From Ophiocordyceps camponoti-saundersi (nom. inval.) (lineage: Eukaryota; Ascomycota; Sordariomycetes; Hypocreales; Ophiocordycipitaceae), in the NCBI GenBank assembly GCA_003339415.1, contig PDHQ01000683.1:1-11380 (forward strand): a stretch of 11,380 nucleotides of DNA, read 5' to 3'. Below the pieces are notes generated by a model, which did not search any database, was not told where the DNA came from, and saw only the letters and a list, made by a program, of their open reading frames with translations. The translations under genes were made by a program, and so were the position numbers. Positions 1 to 5,856 of this stretch are shown here, piece after piece (position 1 is the first letter of the stretch; every line of letters begins with the position of its first letter).

Positions 1-41
1 TATTAGCAGTGTCAAACCAAACAGTTAAATTGTTGTGACCG
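1..41 (+). other. 3' end of an upstream cox2 intron (partial)
   Basis: The reading frame upstream of the conserved cox2 residues HQWYWSY gives no cox2-like sequence, although most fungal COX2 proteins have an alpha helix and KA(I/V)G just before this point. The stretch ends in G at 41, directly before the CAC codon, as expected of the terminal guanosine of a group I intron. The ending TGTGACCG resembles the ending of the split intron at 5956-5963 on the minus strand (GTGTGACG). The intron body lies outside the window, so its class is inferred only from this boundary. Confidence 0.6.
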
Positions 42-236
42 CACCAATGGTACTGGTCCTATCAATACCCTGATTTTATAGATTCTAACAAAGAATTTAT
101 AGAATTTGATTCATATATAATACCAGGATCAGATTTAGAGCAAGGTGGATTAAGAATGTTAGAAGTAGATAATAGAGTTATAGTTCCAGAATTAACAGAT
201 ATTAGATTTGTTATAACTTCGGGTGATGTGATACAT
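42..236 (+). CDS. cox2: Cytochrome c oxidase subunit 2, internal exon (65 codons)
   Basis: This exon encodes part of the intermembrane-space domain of COX2, the subunit that receives electrons from cytochrome c through the CuA centre. It begins HQWYWSYQY, the hallmark aromatic region, and continues through [17 protein letters not shown] and [11 protein letters not shown], whose His is a CuA ligand. Phase is clean: 195 bases, whole codons at both ends. The intron begins at 237, after the T of CAT, as group I splice sites require. The next residues expected, [10 protein letters not shown], are not downstream on this strand but on the minus strand at 5955. The N-terminal membrane segments lie upstream of the window. 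Both flanking junctions come from protein homology. Confidence 0.96.
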
Positions 237-268
237 AAAAAGTGAGACTTGGCCCTCACTCTATCCCT

Positions 269-383
269 AGACTTCGGTTCGGATTTTTATCGTAGATAAA
301 AATATGCACAAGGGATAAAATTTCCTTATCCCTACCGAGGGTGTGGAATTTTATTCCACACCCTCTGTAGGGATTAGAAGTCT
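269..383 (+). repeat. Cloverleaf-like multi-hairpin element inside the intron
   Basis: An outer stem AGACTTC/GAAGTCT (269-275 with 377-383) encloses three hairpins: ATTTTTAT-cgtag-ATAAAAAT, AAGGGATAA with TTATCCCT, and GAGGGTGTGGAAT with ATTCCACACCCTC. The first hairpin with its tail ATGCACAAGGG recurs at 4579-4606 and 9576-9606 with the loop in the opposite reading (CTACG). It lies before the ribozyme core, so it probably occupies a peripheral loop. Confidence 0.7.
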
Positions 384-445
384 CCCATATGGGGATAGGC
401 ATTTTATATTCGTCTAGTACGAATATAAAATTTGTGTAAAATAAC

Positions 446-580
446 CAAACTCCGGGGAAGCCCTAAAACATTAGTTACTAAACATTAGACCTAAAAGGGT
501 CAAGGTGCGGCATAATTCAGGTATAGTAAGAACACTAATGATTCTCTGAAAGGATAACGGGTAATCGCGGATCTAAATCA
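446..580 (+). ncRNA. Group I intron ribozyme core, 5' elements
   Basis: The segment contains ACTCCGGGGAAGCCCTAAAAC (446-467), which looks like the P/Q region, a middle part AAGGTGCGGCATAATTCAGG, and AATCGCGGATCTAAATC (563-579), the R-like element forming the 5' strand of P7. The nad5 intron on the minus strand has the same order: CTCCGGGGATATCC, then AATCGCGGATCTAAATTA. The 3' strand of P7 should be TAGAT, which occurs on the minus strand at 6072-6076. The catalytic core is therefore divided between strands. Helix assignments are read by eye. Confidence 0.7.
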
Positions 581-600
581 CCTCTTATATAGTATAATGT

Positions 601-675
601 GTAAAAGAGCAACGAGTAGATGGTTATTCAGTATTTATTATACTGTAAGGTGTATTCTAGTCACCGGTAAACCGG
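601..675 (+). pseudogene. Remnant of a LAGLIDADG endonuclease N-terminus
   Basis: The frame beginning at 601 reads VKEQRVDG, a phrase typical of the leader of LAGLIDADG reading frames that overlap group I intron cores. The nad5 intron on the minus strand has the intact equivalent IVKEQRLDGS followed by LKCILRRFERN. Here only a short piece survives, ending in the region AGGTGTATTCTAGT (compare KCIL). It is then interrupted by the mini-hairpin ACCGGTAAACCGG at 663-675. It is non-functional and may be left over from an earlier endonuclease of this intron. Confidence 0.55.
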
Positions 676-939
676 CTCGATACACAGGGATATATTTTAG
701 TAGATTAAGGCTAATATAGCCTTTTGCTAATTCCTTATTCTATAAGAATAAGGAATAAAATAAATGAATAAATCCTAGATTAAAGTTAGCACAATAGCCT
801 TTCTAAGTTATTAACACTCCAGACACAGCAGAGTAGTAATTTTGTAACATGATAAAGCACCAGTAAATAGGAATAGTGTTAATAGGTCGTAGTATATCTT
901 TGTCCTTCATATCCCGGCCATGCCTTCCTAATTTTTTAT

Positions 940-987
940 GCGCATTTTCCCAGCATATTTTCCTGCTATGCAGGAAAATCAGCTGGG
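940..987 (+). repeat. Nested hairpin, CCCAGC/GCTGGG family
   Basis: The outer arm ATTTTCCCAGC pairs with GCTGGGAAAAT. The inner arm ATTTTCCTG pairs with CAGGAAAAT around the loop CTATG. The same CCCAGC-ATATTTT architecture appears at 4677-4719. Confidence 0.7.
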
Positions 988-1018
988 AAAATCTGCGTGG
1001 AAAAAAATGTGGAGCCCT

Positions 1019-1140
1019 GCAGCAGTAATACGCAGGGTAGCCCGACTATTAGTCGGGCAACCCTAGCCGACTTCGTCGGGACTTCGTCGGCAAAGGTCGG
1101 GGGCATATTTTTTGTCTACGACAAAAAATATGCGCCCTTG
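1019..1140 (+). repeat. Cluster of GC-rich hairpins
   Basis: Three hairpins lie in tandem: GCCCGACT-att-AGTCGGGC (1039-1057), CCGAC-ttc-GTCGG (1068-1080), and GGGCATATTTTTTGTC with GACAAAAAATATGCGCCC (about 1098-1137). Variants of the last recur at about 4915-4960. A short open frame crosses the cluster, but it is made only of hairpin sequence and resembles no protein I know. Confidence 0.65.
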
Positions 1141-1149
1141 AGGACGGCA

Positions 1150-1228
1150 GGACTATTAGGAATTGTTATTCTATATAGACATATATAGAATAACAATTCG
1201 GTTTATATATATATATATAAACCTCCCG
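1150..1228 (+). repeat. Dispersed repeat R1, copy a
   Basis: The unit starts GGACTATTAGGAATTGTTA, forms a long AT hairpin around TATATAGACATATATAG, and ends with a second hairpin GGTTTATATA.../TATATAAACC followed by TCCC. Copies are at 6247-6322 (nearly identical, shorter TA run) and 4723-4769 (first hairpin only). The AT hairpin core is also embedded in the long inverted repeat at 2836-2984 and 8188-8340. Confidence 0.85.
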
Positions 1229-1597
1229 CCCGCTATTTAAAATTAAATAGGTCTATTAGATACTTTTCTAGGGCCATTTAAATACGTCTAGGAGTCGGCA
1301 CTATTCTAATTTTAAGCTTTACGATGAATATTCTAATATTACTAGCGAAATCCTTAATAAGTTATTAGGAATTTTTTTCTATATAGAATAAAAATTCGAA
1401 TTTTTCTAAAAATTCCTAATCAAAAAGTTTCAATTAGCCAGATTGAACTAGATAGATTAAAGACGATACCAGGGTTAAGTTTGATTTGCCACTTAATGAT
1501 CAAACTTGTCGTTCTTTTGTTGGTCTTATAGGTTAGACCTAAAACTAGAGGATTAAAAGCAGGTGTTTATATTTTCACTCATAAGGTTACAGGGGAG

Positions 1598-1622
1598 ATC
1601 TTCGATCACTAGCCTGCGGAGT
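1598..1622 (+). repeat. Small insertion with hairpin plus 14-base tail
   Basis: The insertion splits the GIY-YIG gene between TGE and KYVGSS. It consists of GATC-ttc-GATC followed by ACTAGCCTGCGGAG (1608-1621). Exactly the same 14-base tail follows a different hairpin inside the LAGLIDADG gene on the minus strand (7821-7834). Confidence 0.75.
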
Positions 1623-1712
1623 AAATATGTAGGTTCTAGTAATAGTCTTTCAAGAAGACTTGATCAATACTTTACTTTTAAACATATAAATCAAGATAAC
1701 GCCGGTAAATTA

Positions 1713-1729
1713 GGGGAATAATATTCCCC
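1713..1729 (+). repeat. Mini-palindrome of the GGAATAATATTCC family
   Basis: GGGGAATAATATTCCCC is a perfect palindrome that interrupts the GIY-YIG frame after AGKL. Related copies with different GC flanks are at 4806-4830, 6171-6195, 6376-6395, 7153-7168, 8533-8554 and 8633-8653, with a looser one at 5447-5483. Confidence 0.85.
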
Positions 1730-1977
1730 CTTTGATTAATTTTTTTTATCTAATAATTATTTATTAGATAAAAAAAATTTACTTTTTTTTTTCTTTATAT
1801 AATATGTATATATTATTAAAAAAAAAAAGTTAATAAAGAGGGATTTTCTAAATTTAGGGCGGTTTCACCCGCCGAAATATTTGTCATACCGACTACGCTT
1901 TCTTCTGGCTACTCTTTTTTATTCTTGGAGCAATATTATTACTATTTCTGTTTTATATGAAGAAGTGCTTTACTAAA

Positions 1978-2243
1978 ATATTATATTTTGTAGGTTATAT
2001 AAAGATAAAGGAGGGGGGCGAAGCCGGCCCATTGGTATATAGTTAATAATAAGATATATTTGTGTTTCGTCATATAACACATATAGTAAGCGTATATATT
2101 ACAAAGGAGTAGTAGCATCCGTCCTAGCTAAGCAAGCCACCTTGCTTACTAGAAATATTTAATACAAGATCCACAACATTTATTGAGAGACAGCACGGCT
2201 AGCCGTCCTGAATAAAGGTGGAAGTTTTTATTCAAAATCAAAT
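1978..2243 (+). other. Non-coding left flank of the nested LAGLIDADG unit
   Basis: No protein similarity is visible here. The stretch lies between the last GIY-YIG residues and the first LAGLIDADG residues, and contains small hairpins such as GGGGGGCGAAGCCGGCCC. Its counterpart on the minus strand (6803-7034) separates the LAGLIDADG end from the GIY-YIG restart. The pair could be the arms of a nested intron (twintron) or simply flanking DNA carried along with the LAGLIDADG gene. No convincing ribozyme core was recognised by eye. Confidence 0.4.
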
Positions 2244-2360
2244 ATGTCTTATAGGTGGTACTCCTCTCCTCCTCGTTATCAAGAATCACCCCATCTTAGT
2301 TCTGATGGCCGTAATCTATACAGTGAAGAGTTTATTGAGTGATTTTGTGGTCTTACGGAC

Positions 2361-2479
2361 CGTACCCCCTAATATAACAATATAAGGGGGTGGGTGGGTG
2401 GGTGGGGGGATTTTTATATTTATATAAAAACCGAATTTTTATTTATTGTTGATAAAAAAAAAATTCCTATGCCGCCCCT
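2361..2479 (+). mobile_element. Double-hairpin element inserted in the LAGLIDADG catalytic motif
   Basis: The 119-base insert lies between GAC (Asp of GLTD) and GGTGAGGGT (GEG). It begins CGTACCCCCTAATAT and pairs with ATATAAGGGGG. A G-rich run of GGGT units follows (2386-2409), then ATTTTTATATTTATATAAAAA and a second AT hairpin with AATTTTT/AAAAAATT arms, ending GCCGCCCCT. An element of the same design follows the GAC codon of the nad5-intron LAGLIDADG gene (3047 downward, minus strand). No protein is encoded, so any movement would need outside enzymes. Confidence 0.8.
2386..2409 (+). repeat. G-run array with G-quadruplex potential
   Basis: Five runs of three or more G separated by single T bases make a compact quadruplex-forming pattern on the + strand. 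It sits in the 3' arm of the first hairpin of the inserted element. The related element in the nad5 intron has only GGGGGG at this place, so the GGGT units look like a local expansion. Confidence 0.7.
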
Positions 2480-2686
2480 GGTGAGGGTTGTTTTTTGATT
2501 ACTAAGACAGGAGGCCATTATTTAATTTTTAGTTTTTTTATCGGTCTTCATATTGATGATCTAGATATGTTACTTTTCATACAAAAAACTTTAGCTTTAG
2601 GTAGAGTAGAAATAAAAGGAAATGTGGCTACTTTTATAATAAATAAAAAGACAGAAATACAAAAAATTATCGAAATGTTTTCTAAA

Positions 2687-2725
2687 TTTTATATATTAGA
2701 TATCTAAGATATCTAATATATAAAA
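2687..2725 (+). repeat. 39-base near-perfect AT palindrome, copy 1
   Basis: TTTTATATATTAGATATCT pairs with its complement around a single A, giving a 19-bp stem. It begins at the point where the LAGLIDADG frame is lost. The same 39 bases occur at 10012-10050 inside rnl. TGTGTAGC follows here, while the reverse-complement context CAGCACA precedes the rnl copy, so the copies are inverted relative to their GC arm. Confidence 0.88.
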
Positions 2726-2835
2726 TGTGTAGCTTAGGTTTTTTATTTATCTAATTTTTTGTTCTATATATTTATTATATAGAATAAAAAATCTGTAGCT
2801 AGGCGCTACCGAAGATAAATAAAAAACGTATTTTT
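2726..2835 (+). repeat. Nested hairpins at the left inversion junction
   Basis: GTTTTTTATTTATC (about 2738-2751) pairs with GATAAATAAAAAAC (about 2814-2827). Inside are an AT hairpin around TTCTATATATTTATTATATAGAA and a GC hairpin GTAGC-taggc-GCTAC. This is part of the composite element that interrupts the LAGLIDADG gene. Confidence 0.7.
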
Positions 2836-2984
2836 AGCACTTTGTCGGCTTATTTTCTTATTTTTTTATATATATATAAAAAAATTGTGCGTAGCTGGAA
2901 AATATGCCGACAAAATACGGTTTATTAATTTTATTCTATATAGACATATATAGAATAAAATTCGATTTTTTTTTTGAAAAAATC
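2836..2984 (+). repeat. Long inverted repeat, copy A (inversion endpoint)
   Basis: About 149 bases match the reverse complement of 8188-8340 almost base for base. The visible differences are a CCCAG-type indel near TTGTCGGCT, one length change in a T run, and a C/T in AGCAC/AGCAT. The unit includes a TTTTTTTATATATATATAAAAAAA hairpin core, GTGCGTAGCTGGAAAATATG, and the R1-type hairpin around TATATAGACATATATAG. The left neighbour is the + strand cox2-intron endonuclease and the right neighbour is the minus-strand nad5 intron. Confidence 0.92.
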
Positions 2985-3047
2985 TAAAATAAACCTAAAA
3001 AATTCATAAATATAAAAATCCCCCCTTATATCGAGTGATATAAGGGG
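2985..3047 (-). mobile_element. Part of a double-hairpin element in the nad5-intron endonuclease
   Basis: Read on the minus strand from 3047, the sequence is CCCCTTATAT, a short loop, ATATAAGGGGGG, then ATTTTTATATTTAT and AATTTTTTAGG, running into repeat A. It begins immediately after the GAC codon of SGLID. The order matches the 119-base element at 2361-2479. The far end of this element, and the GEG half of the motif, are missing because the copy leads into the inversion repeat. Confidence 0.75.
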
Positions 3048-3370
3048 GTCTATTAAACCAGATCAGACCAATTCTCCACCCCGGTAAGGAGAATTTAGGT
3101 TGCAACCCGGAGGGTTGCGACTCCTGGGTTTACAACAGTAGAATTATAGGTAGAATATTTTTTATCGAATTGCTTAGATAGGATTTTTACATAGGAGTTT
3201 CAACCTTGTTCCATCTTGAAACCGAGTTTTAGATCTCCGTTTCTTTCGAAACGCCTTAGAATACACTTTAAATCGATTAATTGAGGCTTAATCGATAAAC
3301 TGCCGTCTAATCTTTGCTCTTTTACAATAGTATTTTCACACGCTATTAATTTAGATCCGCGATTGTCCAT
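3048..3370 (-). pseudogene. LAGLIDADG homing endonuclease of the nad5 intron, N-terminal part
   Basis: Starting at ATG 3370, inside the intron core, the frame reads MDNRGSKLIACENTIVKEQR, LDGSLSIKPQ, LKCILRRFERN, KMEQGWNSYVKILSKQFDKK and YSTYNSTVVNPG, with TGA as Trp. This is the usual leader of LAGLIDADG intron proteins. Two GC hairpins then intervene (3098-3121 and about 3070-3095), with a stop TAA at 3095-3097 inside the first. The motif resumes in another frame as W-SGLID at 3065-3048 and is cut after Asp by an inserted element. The catalytic half is absent, so no active enzyme can come from this copy. Confidence 0.85.
3070..3121 (-). repeat. Two adjacent GC hairpins breaking the nad5-intron endonuclease
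   Basis: On the + strand, GGTTGCAACCC-gg-AGGGTTGCGAC (3098-3121) is one hairpin and TTCTCC-accccggtaa-GGAGAA (about 3071-3092) is the other. They separate NPG from W-SGLID, residues that are normally only a few positions apart. Confidence 0.65.
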
Positions 3371-3442
3371 TTCGTTTTCACTGATCTTAAGGCTTGTTAC
3401 CGTACCTGAGTAATTACTTCAGCCGCCACTTTTAGTTTTTTC

Positions 3443-3490
3443 CTGCATTCATTGCATTGCATTGCATTGCTGCATTGCAATGCATGCATG
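3443..3490 (+). repeat. TGCAT/ATTGC simple repeat
   Basis: Tandem CATTGCATTGCATTGC units followed by TGCATTGCAATGCATGCATG can fold on themselves. They lie inside the nad5 intron between two conserved core segments, so they probably extend a peripheral helix. Confidence 0.75.
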
Positions 3491-3585
3491 TAGCATATAA
3501 GGGATTGGTACCTTAAGTTTTAGGATATCCCCGGAGTTTGACAATTTTTCTCCCCATAGACACTTTTTCCCTAGATATGTCCTCG

Positions 3586-3909
3586 AGGATCATGGCTCAT
3601 ATATCCTATTGAATAAAAATGAACCAAGAGACTTATAATTAACACAGGTAAAAGCATAGCTACTGTTAAACTATCAAATTGAAAGATTCATATTAAACTA
3701 TATCATTCAATGTCAAATCATTCCAATAATCTCATAGATAGGAGATTACAATTAAATCCTATTTCAAAAAAGCTAATTATAGCTAATATTGTAGTTGACA
3801 TTATAGATAGACAACTAATAAAATGACTTCCTGTCACACCAAGTTTTCTACCAAAAAACCCGGATACTATAGATCCTAATAAAGGTAATAATATTATAAT
3901 TAAATACAT
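3586..3909 (-). CDS. nad5: NADH dehydrogenase subunit 5, exon 1 (108 codons)
   Basis: ND5 is the largest antiporter-like proton-pumping subunit of respiratory complex I, in the inner membrane. The exon starts at ATG 3907-3909 with [20 protein letters not shown], continues [11 protein letters not shown], and after an in-frame TGA (Trp) gives [40 protein letters not shown] and MSHDP. Three TGA codons are read as Trp. The FDSLT and [12 protein letters not shown] motifs are diagnostic. The usual next residues (HQQRFF-like) are replaced by intron at 3585. Its ATG overlaps the nad4L stop by one base, a common fungal arrangement. The remaining exons, roughly five-sixths of a normal ND5, are not in this window. 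Confidence 0.96.
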
Positions 3910-4178
3910 TATTTATATTCTATAGCGATACTTCCTCTTAGCCGATAAAAAGCTACTAATATAGCTAAGCCTATTGCAGATTCTGCTCCGGCTACCACTA
4001 TAATGTATATAGCGTATGTTTGTCCTATTATATCATCAAGATTAATAGAACTTACCAATATTAAGAACGTTATAGATAATAGCATTATTTCTATAGAAAT
4101 AAGCATTAATATTATATTTTTTCTGTTAAATACGAACCCTAAGATTCCTATTAAAAAAAGTACTAAGGTTAAATTCAT
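3909..4178 (-). CDS. nad4L: NADH dehydrogenase subunit 4L
   Basis: This is a complete 89-residue membrane subunit of complex I, the normal length. It starts [20 protein letters not shown] and shows three hydrophobic segments: about residues 3-18, 25-45 and 56-80. It carries the conserved glutamates in SIEIMLLS and [10 protein letters not shown], which line the proton path. It contains no TGA codons. The stop TAA shares its last A with the nad5 start codon, so the two are surely co-transcribed. It is uninterrupted by intron or repeat. tRNA-Arg and a 16-bp hairpin lie just upstream and probably mark the processing point of its 5' end. Confidence 0.97.
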   Translation of the reverse strand: MNLTLVLFLIGILGFVFNRKNIILMLISIEIMLLSITFLILVSSINLDDIIGQTYAIYIIVVAGAESAIGLAILVAFYRLRGSIAIEYK

Positions 4179-4244
4179 TTGGTTTTGTTATTCATATTTA
4201 TCAAATAATTCGAAATTGTATTATATGCTTACATACATATAAAA

Positions 4245-4294
4245 AGTCATTTAATTAATAAAAATTAATTATATAGATATTAATTAAATGACTA
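4245..4294 (-). other. 16-bp stem-loop between tRNA-Arg and nad4L
   Basis: AGTCATTTAATTAATA (4245-4260) is the exact reverse complement of 4279-4294. The stem starts at the discriminator base of tRNA-Arg. It could be an RNA-processing or stability signal for the nad4L-nad5 transcript, or another AT-rich mobile hairpin. Nothing here decides between these. Confidence 0.6.
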
Positions 4295-4364
4295 AGGGTA
4301 TTATAGATTTGAACTACAATCGTGATGACCGTAGCATCAAGTTTTACCATTAAACTAATACCCC
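4294..4364 (-). tRNA. trnR(acg): tRNA-Arg (anticodon ACG)
   Basis: On the minus strand the acceptor GGGGTAT pairs with ATACCCT, with a first-pair G-U. The D arm is GTTT-AATGGTA-AAAC, the anticodon arm TGATG-CTACGGT-CATCA, and the T arm TGTAG-TTCAAAT-CTATA. The loop places ACG at positions 34-36 (4330-4332). It reads CGN arginine codons. It lies between the cox2 stop codon and nad4L and could punctuate their transcript. Confidence 0.92.
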
Positions 4365-4406
4365 TTTATTGGATTAAATACAATATTTATTTATATCCAA
4401 CATATA

Positions 4407-4505
4407 TTATGCATTATATAATCAATGAACAAACTTGTCTATGTTTAAAGATTCTATTACTATTGGCATAGAACTGTGTAATATACCACAGATTTCTGAA
4501 CATTG
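4407..4505 (-). CDS. cox2: Cytochrome c oxidase subunit 2, last exon
   Basis: The exon encodes the end of COX2: QCSEICGILHSSMPIVIES, then LNIDKFVHWLYNA and TAA (32 residues plus stop). CSEICG provides the two CuA cysteines, the Glu between them whose carbonyl binds copper, and the neighbouring ligands H and M (GILHSSMP). One TGA is read as Trp (HWLYN). It starts right after a terminal intron G (4506). It joins the exon at 5857-5955 (...REGVFYG) on the same strand through a conventional cis intron. It lies on the strand opposite the exon at 42-236. Confidence 0.97.
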
Positions 4506-4676
4506 CTAGTTGCCCCTACGTTTATTTAATGTAAAGAATAATTTTTATGCGCTTATTATTAGGGCTACTTCTGTTCTGATTTTTATCTACGATAAAAATA
4601 TGCACAAAAAAATAAGGAGCCTCTCGCCCACCTTATCCTAGGATTAGGCAAATTTTTAATTAAACATATGTCTAAT

Positions 4677-4719
4677 CCCAGCATATTTTTCTATCGTAGA
4701 TAGAAAAATATGCTGGGAT
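4677..4719 (+). repeat. CCCAGCATATTTTT hairpin
   Basis: TCCCAGCATATTTTTCTATC pairs with GATAGAAAAATATGCTGGGA around GTA, a perfect hairpin. The loop ATCGTAGAT is shared with 283-304, and the reverse form ATCTACGAT occurs at 4585 and 9583. A broken copy is at about 9645-9695. Confidence 0.8.
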
Positions 4720-4722
4720 AAG

Positions 4723-4769
4723 GGACTATTAGGAATTGTTATTCTATATAGACATATATAGAATAACAA
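4723..4769 (+). repeat. Dispersed repeat R1, copy c (first hairpin only)
   Basis: It matches 1150-1196 up to AGAATAACAA and then switches to the hairpin GGCGGCTCCGCCGCC and to GGGACTCTTAGTCCC. The second AT hairpin of R1 is replaced, so the family appears to be built from interchangeable hairpins. Confidence 0.8.
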
Positions 4770-4805
4770 GGCGGCTCCGCCGCCGGGACTCTTAGTCCCT
4801 CCCTT

Positions 4806-4830
4806 ATCCCAGGAATAATATTCCTGGGAT
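4806..4830 (+). repeat. Mini-palindrome of the GGAATAATATTCC family
   Basis: The flanks ATCCCA/TGGGAT extend the core GGAATAATATTCC to a 25-base perfect palindrome. It lies inside the last cox2 intron. Confidence 0.8.
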
Positions 4831-5294
4831 TAGTTTAAATAAAAATAGGAATTTTAGGGACTCTGATCTGAGTCCCCTTATCCCAGCATATTTTTCTAGC
4901 TTTTTTTTTTCGCCACGCATATTTTTTGTCTACGACAAAAAATCAGCAGGCGAAAAATTTGCAGACTAATAGTCCCGCTCTGCTAAAAATCGGCAGGGAT
5001 TAGTTCTGCATATGTGGGCGGATTTTACTAATTGTATCATGCAGCAATACTACAATAGTCTTTTATATGAAATACTATTGCTTCTTGTGTATTGACCATT
5101 CATTCATTAATTTTACATTAAAATAAGTTTAGGGCGACAAATCAAAGCCTACTTTAGTAGTTTTTTCAGAAATTCCTATTTCTGAAAAAACTGGTTTCAT
5201 ATATCACCTCCCTCTAGGAGCATTTTTTCTCTCTATATATAGAGAGAAAATTTAGGTTTTTATTAATGAATTTTTAAAAAAAAAAAAATTCGAA

Positions 5295-5346
5295 TTTTAG
5301 GGACGGCACCGATTTTTGGAATATTTCCAAAAATACGCCGAGTCCC
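5295..5346 (+). repeat. GGGACGGCACCG hairpin element
   Basis: GGGAC pairs with GTCCC, GGC with GCC, and ATTTTTGGAA with TTCCAAAAAT. The architecture TTAGGGACGGCACC...GCCGAGTC..TAA is repeated with changed inner sequence at about 8394-8450 and on the minus strand at about 8633-8693. A partial form, AGGAGTCGGCAC, is at about 1291. Confidence 0.7.
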
Positions 5347-5446
5347 CCTAAATTCATAAATATAAATAAAAACGTATTTTTTTTAATAATAATATAATTA
5401 AAAAAAATGCATATATTAAACTATAGAGCTAGAGCTGCTGCGGCAC

Positions 5447-5483
5447 ATTTTGGCAATATTAGGAGGAATAATATTGCCAAAAT
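5447..5483 (+). repeat. Hairpin TTTTGGCAATATT / AATATTGCCAAAA
   Basis: The arms flank AGGAGGAAT. It is a loose relative of the GGAATAATATTCC palindromes, inside the last cox2 intron. Confidence 0.65.
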
Positions 5484-5593
5484 ACCCAAACTAATTGTAG
5501 AGATCCCTAAATATAATTAATGAATTAATATATATCTATTTAACAAAAAATACTAATCTTCATATTTTTCTGCATTCTTTCAAGCGGGGCTTT

Positions 5594-5803
5594 GACTATA
5601 CCTTAAGCATTATTAATAATAATAACACCAACCACCATCTAGTCGATTAACTGCATACCGGTACTTATAAGTGTTCGGTACTTGGCTGCGGATTACCCAT
5701 TGAATAATAAATCTTTATTTTACCGTATCACGAGTCATTACCTGTGCCATAAGTTATGTTACCATACTTACTTGGTTAAGATCCTTTTAGGGGTTTCCCG
5801 CAA
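5594..5803 (-). ncRNA. Group I ribozyme core of the last cox2 intron
   Basis: On the minus strand the conserved blocks are TTGCGGGAAACCCCTAAAAG (P/Q, about 5784-5803), GGCACAGGTAATGACTCGTG, GGGTAATCCGCAGCCAAG (R, about 5683-5700), GCAGTTAATCGACTAGATGG and GCTTAAGGTATAGTC (S, 5594-5608). The rnl intron at 10558 shares the same blocks, including a 20-base identity at GGCACAGGTAATGACTCGTG. The core looks complete and capable of self-splicing. Confidence 0.88.
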
Positions 5804-5856
5804 TTTGATGGTATTTAACCGTAGGTTCGCGACAGTTTTGGCCATTGTTCGATAAG

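Larger units (their letters stand above)
1475..1977 (+). pseudogene. GIY-YIG homing endonuclease, N-terminal half (broken)
   Basis: The product would be an intron-homing endonuclease. The conserved pieces appear in order: AGVYIFTHKVTGE (about 1559-1597, the GIY strand), KYVGSSNSLSRRLDQYF (from 1623, the YIG motif and catalytic Arg region), HINQDNAGKL, then KF...EIFVIPTTLSSGYSFLFLEQYY ending near 1955. Each junction carries a small palindromic insertion: TAGGT-tag-ACCTA (1529-1541), 25 bases at 1598-1622, GGGGAATAATATTCCCC (1713-1729), AT hairpins near 1740-1830, and GGCGG-tttcac-CCGCC (1858-1873). The frame is shifted or stopped at several of these. The C-terminal half is on the minus strand at 6081-6802, and the whole LAGLIDADG unit lies between the two halves. 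Confidence 0.85.
237..2689 (+). other. Split group I intron of cox2, 5' half, carrying broken endonuclease genes
   Basis: The intron starts right after the cox2 codon for the His of GDVIH. It holds the 5' part of a group I core, then the N-terminal half of a GIY-YIG gene and the N-terminal half of a LAGLIDADG gene. It has no 3' splice site or downstream exon on this strand. The matching 3' half is on the minus strand at 5956-8077. The two halves meet, after a hypothetical inversion, at the repeat pair 2836-2984 and 8188-8340. Hairpin repeats occupy much of the DNA between gene fragments. Confidence 0.88.
2244..2689 (+). pseudogene. LAGLIDADG homing endonuclease, N-terminal half (split by inversion)
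   Basis: The frame opens at ATG 2244 and runs through SEEFIEWFCGLTD, with TGA as Trp, to the first LAGLIDADG motif. The motif is cut after its Asp codon by a 119-base element at 2361-2479. It resumes GEGCFLITKTGGHYLIFSFF, then IGLHIDDLDMLLFIQKTLAL, GRVEIKGNVATFIINKK and IIEMFSKF. At 2687-2689 it runs into a palindromic element and stops. The next residues expected in this family, PLNS.K.LNY.DFK.AF, are found on the minus strand starting at 8077. The gene is therefore broken three ways: element insertion, shifted frame and inversion. Confidence 0.9.
2985..3585 (-). other. Group I intron of nad5, 5' part
   Basis: The intron follows nad5 codon 108 (CCT). A plausible P1 pairs exon TCCT with GGGA about 15 bases into the intron, with the splice-site U opposite G. 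Core elements read on the minus strand are AAACTCCGGGGATATCC (about 3523-3539) and AATCGCGGATCTAAATTA (about 3349-3366), closely like those of the split cox2 intron. A LAGLIDADG frame overlaps the second element. The intron is lost in repeats at 2836-3047, and no 3' splice site or nad5 exon 2 is seen in the window. Confidence 0.85.
4506..5856 (-). other. cis group I intron between the last two cox2 exons
   Basis: The intron follows the Gly codon of VFYG and precedes Gln of QCSEICG, ending in G at 4506. P1 can form between exon TGGT and intron GCCA, with U opposite G at the splice site. The ribozyme core occupies the 5' third. The other 1.1 kb (4506-5590) is almost all repeats and I found no endonuclease gene in it. 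A stretch at about 5040-5160 is less repetitive and carries TAGTATTTCATATAAAAGAC/CTATTG-type inverted bits, but I do not recognise it. Confidence 0.9.

Noticed and set aside
62..259. Minus-strand open frame of 65 codons
   Set aside because: It is antisense to the well-supported cox2 exon at 42-236 and has no similarity of its own.
237..300. cox2 reading through into the intron as a C-terminal extension
   Set aside because: The frame after GDVIH loses all similarity at once, whereas the true continuation [10 protein letters not shown] exists at 5955 on the minus strand.
997..1188. 63-codon + strand frame
   Set aside because: It is composed of GC hairpins and the R1 repeat, with no protein-like conservation.
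4003..4242. 79-codon + strand frame
   Set aside because: It is antisense to nad4L, which has full family conservation.
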